DNA of 23,177 nucleotides from GCA-2733415 sp964635575 (lineage in GTDB: Bacteria > Bacteroidota > Bacteroidia > Flavobacteriales > Flavobacteriaceae): NCBI GenBank assembly GCA_964635575.1, contig CAZWNY010000030.1, positions 1 through 23,177 on the forward strand, given 5' to 3'. Shown here piece by piece: positions 8,894-15,839 of this stretch. The notes beneath the pieces are model-generated. The model saw only the letters and a program-made list of their open reading frames with translations. It made no database searches and was not told where the DNA came from. The position numbers were made by a program, and so were the translations under genes. How positions within the stretch are numbered: position 1 is the first letter of the stretch; each line of letters starts with the position of its first letter.

Positions 8894-8933
8894 AAGCAGA
8901 AACCATAGTTTTTTAATCCGATGGTTTCTGCTT
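8894..8933. repeat. Perfect 13-bp inverted repeat between rnr and uvrC, likely transcript hairpin
   Basis: AAGCAGAAACCAT (8894-8906) pairs perfectly with ATGGTTTCTGCTT (8921-8933) around a 14-base AT-rich loop. It lies 12 bases past the rnr stop codon and ends 21 bases before the chosen uvrC start. It could terminate or stabilise the rnr transcript, but the minus-strand arm is followed by ACAATC rather than a T run, so it is not a textbook intrinsic terminator. It may separate rnr and uvrC expression or protect the rnr 3' end. Confidence 0.7.
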
Positions 8934-8944
8934 TTGAAAACTGC

Positions 8945-11128
8945 TTATCCTTCGTTTTTTCCGATAAGTGAAAAATCTAAATGACGTTTTATTAAATCGG
9001 TTTTTTTCACTTTTACAATTACCTCGTCACCTAATTGATATAAGTTTTTTGTGGTTTGACCTACTAATGCGTATTGATTTACATCAAATGTGTAATAGTC
9101 GTCTTTTATATCTCTAATACGTACCATTCCTTCGCATTTATTTGCTATAATTTCTACGTAAATTCCCCATTCGGTAACTCCAGAAATTACACCTACAAAT
9201 TCTTCATTTTTATGATCTTCCATAAATCGGATTTGCATGTATTTAATAGAATCTCTTTCGGCTTTGGTCGCTAAAATTTCCATGTTGGTTGAGTGTTTAC
9301 ATTTCTCTTCAAACTCATTTGCGTTTGCGTTTTTTCCTGCATCTAAATAATGTTGTAATAAACGGTGGACCATAACGTCTGGATATCGTCTAATTGGCGA
9401 GGTAAAATGCGAATAATAGTCAAAAGCTAAACCATAATGCCCAATATTATCGGTTGAATATTCTGCTTTGCTCATGGTTCTAATAGTAAGTGTATCGACC
9501 ATGTTTTGTTCTCCTTTTCCTGCTACGTCTTTTAATAATTTATTTAAAGATTCGGTGGTGCTTTTTGGGGTTCTTAGGTCTAACTTATAACCAAATTTAG
9601 AGATAACCGTTTGTAGGGTTTGTAATTTTTCTGGGTTAGGTTTGTCGTGTATGCGATAAATAAATGTCTTTTTTTGTTTTCCTATAAAAGCGGCTACTTT
9701 TCGGTTTGCTAATAACATAAATTCTTCAATTAATTTATTAGCGTCTTTTGAGGTTTTAAAAAATACACCTACTGGGTTTGAATTTTCGTCTAAATCAAAT
9801 TTTACTTCTACTTTATCAAAAGAAATAGCACCTTCTTTCATGCGCTGTGTACGCATAATTTTTGCTAATTCGTCTAGTTTTAAAACGGCATCAACAATTG
9901 GTTGAGGTGCTTCATATTGTTTTCCTGTAAGCGATATGTTTTTGGGTATTGTATTTTTTTCTGTTTCAATAATTATTTGGGCTTCTTCATAGGCAAAACG
10001 TGCATCAGAATAGGTTACTGTACGCCCAAACCATTCGTTTTTAACTTTTGCTTGTGCATCTATTTCAAAAACTGCTGAGAAGGTGTATTTTTCTTCGTTC
10101 GGACGTAAAGAACATGCGCCGTTACTTAAAACTTCGGGTAACATTGGCACTACTCGATCTACTAAATATACTGATGTTGCTCTATTGTAAGCCTCATCAT
10201 CTAAAATGGTTCCTTCTTGTAAGTAATGAGAAACATCTGCAATATGAATTCCTATTTCGTAATTTCCGTTTTCTAGTTTTTTGAAAGAAAGTGCATCATC
10301 AAAATCTTTTGCATCTTTTGGATCTATGGTAAAGGTTAGCGTGTCTCGCATGTCTCTACGTTTTGCAATTTCTTGTTTAGTAATAGAAAGATCAATATTA
10401 TTTGCGTAGTCTTCTATTTTTTTAGGAAACTCATACGGCAAACCATATTCGGCTAAAATGGAATGTATTTCGGTATTGTGTTCTCCTGGTATTCCTAAAA
10501 TTTGAAATATTTCTCCAAAAGGTGAATCGGCATTTTCTGGCCAATCTTGTATTTCTACCATTACTTTTTCACCATCTTTAGCTCCGTTTAGTTTGTCTTT
10601 AGAAACAAAAATATCAACATACATTTTTGGACTTTGACACACTACAAAACCGAAGTTTTTTTGCATTTGCAACACTCCAACAAACTCTGCTTTTACACGT
10701 GTTAAAATGGTGCTAATTTCGCCTTCTAATTGTCCGTTTTTTCTTCTTCTATATACGTAAACTTCCACTTCATCTCCATGTAATGCATGGTTTACATTGT
10801 TAGATGGCACAAAAATATCTTGCTCTAATTCATCACAAATAACATAGGCGTTTCCTCTAGCTGCAATATCTACAATACCTGTGTAATAGGAGTCGTCTAG
10901 GGCAATAATTTTAAAGCGTCCTTTTTCTGTTTCTTCTATTTTACCTTTTATTTGCATTTGACGCAATTTTTTGATAATCTGATTTCGACTGCTGGAGTCT
11001 CGTAATTGGAGTTTGTCTGCTAAATCTTTATAATTTAGTAATTTTTTAGGATCTTTTTTAAATATTTTTAAAAGTGTTTGCCCTAAGTTGGGAATTTTAT
11101 TACTTTGTGTTGCTTTTTTTCTTGGCAT
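8945..11128 (-). CDS. rnr: Ribonuclease R (3'-5' exoribonuclease, RNase II/RNB family)
   Basis: This 727-residue hydrolytic exoribonuclease degrades structured RNA and takes part in RNA quality control. An N-terminal winged-helix-like region (about 15-75) is followed by two cold-shock/OB domains (about 80-215), the RNB catalytic domain (about 255-590) and a C-terminal S1 RNA-binding domain (about 640-722). The metal-binding aspartates are D269, D275, D277 and D278 in TIDPKDAKDFDDALS, spaced as in the E. coli enzyme. The conserved HFTSPIRRYPD segment lies near the end of the RNB domain. Unlike E. coli RNase R it lacks a long lysine-rich tail after S1. The start is ATG, followed by a basic segment (MPRKKATQSNK). 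It diverges from rpiB across a 210-base gap. Confidence 0.96.
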   Translation of the reverse strand: MPRKKATQSNKIPNLGQTLLKIFKKDPKKLLNYKDLADKLQLRDSSSRNQIIKKLRQMQIKGKIEETEKGRFKIIALDDSYYTGIVDIAARGNAYVICDELEQDIFVPSNNVNHALHGDEVEVYVYRRRKNGQLEGEISTILTRVKAEFVGVLQMQKNFGFVVCQSPKMYVDIFVSKDKLNGAKDGEKVMVEIQDWPENADSPFGEIFQILGIPGEHNTEIHSILAEYGLPYEFPKKIEDYANNIDLSITKQEIAKRRDMRDTLTFTIDPKDAKDFDDALSFKKLENGNYEIGIHIADVSHYLQEGTILDDEAYNRATSVYLVDRVVPMLPEVLSNGACSLRPNEEKYTFSAVFEIDAQAKVKNEWFGRTVTYSDARFAYEEAQIIIETEKNTIPKNISLTGKQYEAPQPIVDAVLKLDELAKIMRTQRMKEGAISFDKVEVKFDLDENSNPVGVFFKTSKDANKLIEEFMLLANRKVAAFIGKQKKTFIYRIHDKPNPEKLQTLQTVISKFGYKLDLRTPKSTTESLNKLLKDVAGKGEQNMVDTLTIRTMSKAEYSTDNIGHYGLAFDYYSHFTSPIRRYPDVMVHRLLQHYLDAGKNANANEFEEKCKHSTNMEILATKAERDSIKYMQIRFMEDHKNEEFVGVISGVTEWGIYVEIIANKCEGMVRIRDIKDDYYTFDVNQYALVGQTTKNLYQLGDEVIVKVKKTDLIKRHLDFSLIGKNEG

Positions 11129-11285
11129 TTTTTAATTGGTTTAAGAAGTGCACTATCTTCATCATTTTTCATTCAAATTGGCACTTTATTATTTTTAATC
11201 TTTTACCAAAATACAAAAAAGAAGTTGAGTAAGGTATATTTTACAAGTTATTAATGTGTTAATTTTTAATTTCACTTAAAAAATG

Positions 11286-11293
11286 TATTTTTG
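11286..11293 (+). promoter_or_regulatory. Candidate -7 element for rpiB
   Basis: TATTTTTG matches the Bacteroidota TAnnTTTG -7 element and lies 45 bases before the rpiB start. No TTG appears at the expected upstream distance, so the match is partial. Between it and the start codon is a short inverted repeat, GGAAC (11306-11310) with GTTCC (11320-11324), followed by a run of seven T. This would sit in the leader and could be a weak attenuator-like hairpin, though a 5-bp stem is easily chance. Confidence 0.45.
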
Positions 11294-11338
11294 TAATCAT
11301 ATATTGGAACGTAATTTAAGTTCCTTTTTTTAAATATT

Positions 11339-11770
11339 ATGAAAATAGCAATAGGAAACGACCACGCAGGACCAAAATATAAGTTTGAAATCATTAAAAT
11401 GCTTGAAAAAAGAGGCGTTGTTGTCGTAAATTACGGCACAGATACTTTTGATAGTGTTGATTATCCTGATTTTGCGCATTCAGTATCTAAAGATGTTAAT
11501 GACGTTAAGGTGGATTTTGGAATCTTAATTTGCGGTAGCGCAAATGGTGTTTCTATGACGGCCAATAAATACAAAAATGTCCGTGCGGGTTTATGCTGGA
11601 CTAAAGAAATTGCTGAATTAGCACGTTTACATAATGATGCCAATATTATTAGTATTCCTGCTCGTTACACCTCAATACCGCAAGCTATTGCTATGGTAGA
11701 AGTTTTTTTAGATACTAATTTTGAAGAAGGAAGACACCAAAACAGAGTGGATAAAATAGCCTGTAGCTAA
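11339..11770 (+). CDS. rpiB: Ribose-5-phosphate isomerase B (RpiB/LacAB family)
   Basis: This 143-residue isomerase interconverts ribose 5-phosphate and ribulose 5-phosphate in the non-oxidative pentose phosphate pathway. The residues known from E. coli RpiB are present with an offset of one: D8-H9 in GNDHAG, catalytic C65, S67 in place of Thr68, H98-N99, and the phosphate-binding arginines R132 and R136. The anion-binding loop reads CGSANGVSM where E. coli has CGTGIGMSI. The substitutions are conservative, so activity is expected, although LacAB-type sugar isomerases act on related substrates. The length is normal. It starts with ATG and leads the ElaA-like gene by 76 bases, so the pair may be one transcript, though a small hairpin lies between them. 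Confidence 0.9.
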   Translation: MKIAIGNDHAGPKYKFEIIKMLEKRGVVVVNYGTDTFDSVDYPDFAHSVSKDVNDVKVDFGILICGSANGVSMTANKYKNVRAGLCWTKEIAELARLHNDANIISIPARYTSIPQAIAMVEVFLDTNFEEGRHQNRVDKIACS

Positions 11771-11790
11771 TGTATTTACTTTTAAAACGT

Positions 11791-11817
11791 AACTCTCTAA
11801 ACAAAAAAAGGAGAGTT
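11791..11817 (+). terminator. Weak hairpin after rpiB
   Basis: AACTCTCT (11791-11798) can pair with GGAGAGTT (11810-11817), eight pairs including one G-U, around an A-rich loop. It is followed by TTACC rather than a T run, so termination would be weak at best. The core CTCTC/GAGAG sequence is shared with the strong terminator at 15675. It may partly separate rpiB from the downstream acetyltransferase gene. Confidence 0.35.
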
Positions 11818-11846
11818 TACCAAAATAACAATTATTAAAAATTAAT

Positions 11847-12293
11847 ATGCTTGTTTTCAAAACAACCTATTTTAAAGATATTAGCTCTTCAGAGTTGTAT
11901 GAAATTTTGCAATTACGAAGTGCTGTTTTTGTTGTAGAGCAAGATTGTGTATATCAGGATATTGATGGTAAAGACCAAAAAGCAGTACATGTTTTAGGAT
12001 ATAAAAATGAGGTTTTAATAGCTTATGCGCGCTGTTTTAAACCACATGATTATTTTGAAAAATCAAGCGTTGGTCGGATTTTAGTGAAGGAAACCGAACG
12101 AAAATTTAAATACGGTAATGCTTTAATGCACCAATGTATAGCTGTTATTAAAACTGAATTTAACGAAACTACAATACAAATATCTGCCCAAACGTATTTA
12201 AAAAACTTTTATAAAAATCATGGTTTTAAGCAAGTGGGAAAAGGATATTTAGAAGATGGAATACCACATATAGGAATGCTAAAAGAAAGCTAA
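11847..12293 (+). CDS. ElaA-like GNAT family N-acetyltransferase
   Basis: This 148-residue protein resembles E. coli ElaA along its whole length: an early LRSAVFVVEQ segment (23-32), YQDIDGKD (36-43), a central GRILV strand (76-80), the C-terminal AQTYLKNFYKNHGF helix-turn (114-127) and EDGIPHIGM (136-144). GNAT enzymes transfer an acetyl group from acetyl-CoA to an amine; the natural substrate of ElaA proteins is not established. The acetyl-CoA pyrophosphate loop, usually R/Q-x-x-G-x-G/A, is degenerate here (RKFKYGNAL, 85-93) and lacks the first glycine, as is also seen in ElaA. It follows rpiB on the same strand and converges on mutS. No clear terminator is seen in the 144-base gap to mutS. 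Confidence 0.85.
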   Translation: MLVFKTTYFKDISSSELYEILQLRSAVFVVEQDCVYQDIDGKDQKAVHVLGYKNEVLIAYARCFKPHDYFEKSSVGRILVKETERKFKYGNALMHQCIAVIKTEFNETTIQISAQTYLKNFYKNHGFKQVGKGYLEDGIPHIGMLKES

Positions 12294-12437
12294 TTTTTTG
12301 TAGTTAAGGTTGGTGTTTTTTAACATACTTCCGGGAGAAAAAAATTTAATTTTTAGATAAACTTCGGGAAATAAAACCTTTATAATGAGTTCCTGTTTTT
12401 TTAACAATTGTACTTACAAATAGTTTCCATTAAAACA

Positions 12438-15041
12438 TTATTTTCCACCTGTTAACATTCGCTTAATTTCATTGAGTTTCATTAATGCTTCTATTGGTGT
12501 TAAGGTATTAATGTCGGTTTGTAAAATTTCTTCTTTTAAAGATTGTAGTAATGGGTCATCTAAATTAAAAATACTTAATTGCATTTCATTTTGTACCGCA
12601 TCAAGGTTTTGTTTAATATCTTCGGTAGCGTTAGATTTTTCCATCCTTTTTAAAATTTTATTCGCTTTATTAATTACCATTTGTGGCATTCCTGCCATTT
12701 TTGCTACGTGAATTCCAAAACTATGATGGCTTCCGCCTTCAACTAGTTTACGTAAAAATAAAACATTATTTTTGGTTTCTTTTACCGATACATTAAAGTT
12801 TTTAATTCGTTTAAAAGTATCGGTCATATCATTTAATTCGTGATAATGTGTAGCAAATAATGTTTTTGCTTTGGTAGGGTGTTCGTGTATGTATTCGCTA
12901 ATTGCCCATGCTATTGATATGCCGTCGTAAGTACTGGTTCCTCTACCGATTTCATCTAATAAAATTAAACTTCGATCAGAAACATTATTCAAAATAGAAG
13001 CGGTTTCATTCATTTCTACCATAAAAGTAGATTCGCCCATAGAAATATTATCACTTGCACCAACTCGGGTAAATATTTTATCTACCAAGCCTATTTTAGC
13101 CGCTGTTGCTGGCACAAAACTTCCCATCTGTGCTAACAATACAATTAATGCGGTTTGACGTAGTATTGCCGATTTACCACTCATGTTTGGTCCCGTAATC
13201 ATAATAATTTGTTGAGTTTTTCTATCTAAAAACACATTATTGGCAATGTATTTTTCTCCTATTGGTAATTGTTTTTCGATAACAGGATGACGCCCATTTT
13301 TAATATCTAATTCATACGAGTCATCAATAATTGGTAGTACATAATTATTGCTTTTTGCTAAACTTGCAAACGATGCTAAACAATCTAACTGTGCTATTAA
13401 ATTTGCATTTTGTTGTACGGGTTTTATGTAGTTGGTCATCCAAAGTATTAGGTCGTTAAAAATTTGTTGTTCTATTACCGCAATTTTTTCTTCGGCACCT
13501 AATATTTTAGCTTCGTATTCTTTTAGTTCTTCAGTTATATAGCGTTCTGCGTTTACTAAGGTTTGTTTGCGCACCCAACTTTCAGGAACTTTATTTTTAT
13601 GTGTATTTCGTACTTCAATATAATATCCGAACACATTGTTAGCTGCTATTTTTAAAGAGCTAATACCTGTCGCTTTGGTTTCTCTTTCTAACATTTTAGC
13701 TAAATAGTCTTTTCCTGAAAAAGCTAAACCTCTATATTCGTCTAATGCTTCATGTACACCTTTTGCAATAGCGTTTCCTTTGTTAATATTTACGGGTGCA
13801 TCTTCATTTAAAGTTGTTTTTATTTTTTCACGTAACAAATCGCATTCTTGTAAATTATCGCCTATAATTTTTAATGCTTCATTTTTACAATTACTTGCTA
13901 ATACTTTTATTGGTACAATGGCTTCTAATGAGTTTTTAAGTTGAATTATTTCTCGTGGACTCGATTTTTGAGTGGCTACTTTGGAAATTAAGCGTTCCAA
14001 ATCACCTATTTGTTTTATGTAATTGGTAATTTTATGATGTGTGGTTTCTTCTTGTAAAAAATAGCTAACTACTTGATGGCGTTCTGTAATTTTGGTTACA
14101 TTTTTAAGGGGTAATGCTAACCATCGTTTAAATAAACGACCGCCCATTGGCGATATTGTTTTATCTATTACGTCTAAAAGTGTTACGGCATTTACTTGTT
14201 GCGAACCATATAATTCTAAATTACGAACGGTAAACCTATCCATCCATACATAGTCATCTTCTGCAATACGGTTTACAGCCGTAATATGTGCTAATTTATT
14301 GTGTTGCGTTTCTGATAAGTAATATAAAATAGCTCCTGAAGCGATAACACCTTCTTGTAAATGTGCTATTCCAAAACCTTTTAATGACTTGGTTTTAAAG
14401 TGATTGTTTAGGGTTTCCTGTGCATAATCTGCTTTAAAAACCCAGTCTTCTAAATAAAAAGTATGGTAATCGTCTCCAAAATATTCTGTAAATAGTTGTT
14501 TTTTATTTTTAGGTACTAAAACTTCGCTTGGGTTAAAGTTTTGTAACAATTTATCAATATATTCTTGATTTCCTTGAGCTGTTAAAAATTCACCTGTAGA
14601 AACATCTAAAAAAGAGATGCCAATTAGGATTTTTCCAAACTGTAAACTACATAAAAAATTGTTAGTTTTTGATTGTAATACTTCATCGTTTAAAGAAACT
14701 CCTGGAGTAATTAACTCGGTAACTCCACGTTTTACAATTCCTTTAGCTTGTTTTGGGTCTTCTAATTGATCACAAATAGCAACTCTAAAACCTGCTTTCA
14801 CTAATTTTGGCAAATAGGTGTTTACAGAGTGATGCGGAAAACCCGCTAATTCTAATTTACTACCTCCATTATTACGATGTGTAAGTGTTATTCCTAAAAC
14901 TTGTGCGGCTTTTATTGCGTCTTCACCAAAGGTTTCGTAAAAATCACCGACCCTAAACAGCAACATCGCATCGGGGTATTTATGTTTGATTGCATTATAT
15001 TGCTTCATTAACGGTGTTACTTTTTGAGTTGCTTTTGCCAA
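12438..15041 (-). CDS. mutS: DNA mismatch repair protein MutS
   Basis: This 867-residue MutS1 protein recognises base mismatches and small loops and recruits MutL. The N-terminal mismatch-binding domain carries the conserved F34-Y35-E36 (in VGDFYETFGED), matching Phe36-Tyr37-Glu38 of E. coli. Connector, lever and clamp regions follow. The ATPase has Walker A GPNMSGKS (617-624), the signature-like STFMVEM segment near 671, Walker B LILLDE (692-697) and the family's downstream ATHYHEL segment. The predicted start codon is TTG: there is no in-frame ATG before the upstream stop, and the first ATG (residue 12) would remove residues the family normally keeps before TPLMKQY. It diverges from the DUF1573 gene. 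Its promoter is not clear; TAAATTAGCA on the minus strand about 30 bases upstream is a one-mismatch candidate. Confidence 0.96.
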   Translation of the reverse strand: MAKATQKVTPLMKQYNAIKHKYPDAMLLFRVGDFYETFGEDAIKAAQVLGITLTHRNNGGSKLELAGFPHHSVNTYLPKLVKAGFRVAICDQLEDPKQAKGIVKRGVTELITPGVSLNDEVLQSKTNNFLCSLQFGKILIGISFLDVSTGEFLTAQGNQEYIDKLLQNFNPSEVLVPKNKKQLFTEYFGDDYHTFYLEDWVFKADYAQETLNNHFKTKSLKGFGIAHLQEGVIASGAILYYLSETQHNKLAHITAVNRIAEDDYVWMDRFTVRNLELYGSQQVNAVTLLDVIDKTISPMGGRLFKRWLALPLKNVTKITERHQVVSYFLQEETTHHKITNYIKQIGDLERLISKVATQKSSPREIIQLKNSLEAIVPIKVLASNCKNEALKIIGDNLQECDLLREKIKTTLNEDAPVNINKGNAIAKGVHEALDEYRGLAFSGKDYLAKMLERETKATGISSLKIAANNVFGYYIEVRNTHKNKVPESWVRKQTLVNAERYITEELKEYEAKILGAEEKIAVIEQQIFNDLILWMTNYIKPVQQNANLIAQLDCLASFASLAKSNNYVLPIIDDSYELDIKNGRHPVIEKQLPIGEKYIANNVFLDRKTQQIIMITGPNMSGKSAILRQTALIVLLAQMGSFVPATAAKIGLVDKIFTRVGASDNISMGESTFMVEMNETASILNNVSDRSLILLDEIGRGTSTYDGISIAWAISEYIHEHPTKAKTLFATHYHELNDMTDTFKRIKNFNVSVKETKNNVLFLRKLVEGGSHHSFGIHVAKMAGMPQMVINKANKILKRMEKSNATEDIKQNLDAVQNEMQLSIFNLDDPLLQSLKEEILQTDINTLTPIEALMKLNEIKRMLTGGK

Positions 15042-15092
15042 ATTAAAAGGTTTTAAGTTTAGGTTGCTAATTTAAGTAAAATGCTTTAATAT

Positions 15093-15122
15093 TTGGAACT
15101 ATTAAAAAAAATTGTACTTTTG
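15093..15122 (+). promoter_or_regulatory. Bacteroidota-type promoter for the DUF1573 gene
   Basis: TTG at 15093-15095, a 19-base spacer and TACTTTTG at 15115-15122 give a full match to the TTG-N19-TAnnTTTG pattern of Bacteroidota housekeeping promoters. The start codon lies 70 bases after the -7 element, leaving a leader of about 60 bases. This is among the best promoter matches in the window. Confidence 0.65.
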
Positions 15123-15192
15123 TTATTTGCTAATTATATTTTTTGGCATAATCATTGACATAAATTAATCTGAACCAAAAACACATTTAATC

Positions 15193-15648
15193 ATGAAAAA
15201 AATAATATTTACCTTTGTAATTGCAATTACAACAGTATTAAACCTTAACGCACAAGAAGCCTCTAAATCGAAAATCAAAGGCGCTCAAATTGAGTTTGAG
15301 CAAAACGTATTAGATTATGGTACTATTGCATATAACTCTGAAGGTAGAAGAGAGTTTGTATTAAAAAATATTGGTGATGCACCTTTGGTAATTGTTAAAG
15401 TAAAAGGATCTTGTGGATGTACAGTTCCAACAAAACCAACTGCTCCTATTTTACCTGGAGAAACTGCAATTATTAAAGTAAAATATGCAACAAATAGAGT
15501 TGGCCCTTTCAGTAAAACAATAACAGTTACCTCTAATGCGGTAAACACTCCATTAAAAACAATTAGAATTAAAGGAAAAGTTTTAGCGGATACACATTCT
15601 GTTTTAGATAAAAAAGAAACTAAAAAAATAGTGCAAACAGCAATGTAG
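15193..15648 (+). CDS. Exported DUF1573 domain protein
   Basis: This 151-residue protein starts with a signal peptide (MKKIIFTFVIAITTVLNLNA, residues 1-20, likely cut before QEA). The rest is a single immunoglobulin-like DUF1573 domain with the family hallmarks: FDYG-like LDYGTI (40-45), FVLKNIGDAPLVI (55-67), the SCGCT turn (73-77), then PILPGE (85-90), IKVKY and the final IRIKGKV strand. The function of DUF1573 proteins is not established; they are abundant in Bacteroidota and probably periplasmic or surface-exposed. The gene stands alone between a strong promoter match and a strong intrinsic terminator, so it is probably monocistronic and well expressed. Codon use looks like that of its neighbours. 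The start is ATG. Confidence 0.88.
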   Translation: MKKIIFTFVIAITTVLNLNAQEASKSKIKGAQIEFEQNVLDYGTIAYNSEGRREFVLKNIGDAPLVIVKVKGSCGCTVPTKPTAPILPGETAIIKVKYATNRVGPFSKTITVTSNAVNTPLKTIRIKGKVLADTHSVLDKKETKKIVQTAM

Positions 15649-15674
15649 CATTTTTTTAAAAAATAATTAAATAC

Positions 15675-15718
15675 AAAACTCTCCAGAATTAGTTTTTCTG
15701 GAGAGTTTTTTGTTTTTT
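15675..15718 (+). terminator. Strong intrinsic terminator after the DUF1573 gene
   Basis: AAAACTCTCCAGAA (15675-15688) pairs perfectly over 14 bases with TTCTGGAGAGTTTT (15696-15709) across a 7-base loop, followed by a T-rich tail. The stem begins 27 bases after the stop codon. On the minus strand the A-rich flank gives a less perfect T tail, but it could also stop transcripts from the endonuclease gene that ends at 15840. Confidence 0.88.
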
Positions 15719-15766
15719 AGAGGGGCTTTAAACATTAATTTTGCCTATTTTAAGGCTCAATTTAAA

Positions 15767-15788
15767 GGACATTTTTAGTATTGTGTCC
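15767..15788 (-). terminator. Possible weak hairpin after the endonuclease gene
   Basis: On the minus strand GGACA and TGTCC (outer ends 15788 and 15767) enclose a 12-base AT-rich loop and are followed by TTT. It lies about 50 bases past the stop of the secreted endonuclease gene. A 5-bp stem is weak and may be chance; the strong hairpin further on at 15675-15709 could serve instead. Confidence 0.25.
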
Positions 15789-15839
15789 CAAATAATTTTG
15801 TTATGGGTTTTGTAAAATTTAAACTGTAAAAAACGAAAA

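Noticed and set aside
8874..8906. An 11-residue N-terminal extension of UvrC from the ATG at 8906.
   Set aside because: The upstream ATG lies at the end of a hairpin arm, and the extension does not match the family, which starts close to the PGVY motif.
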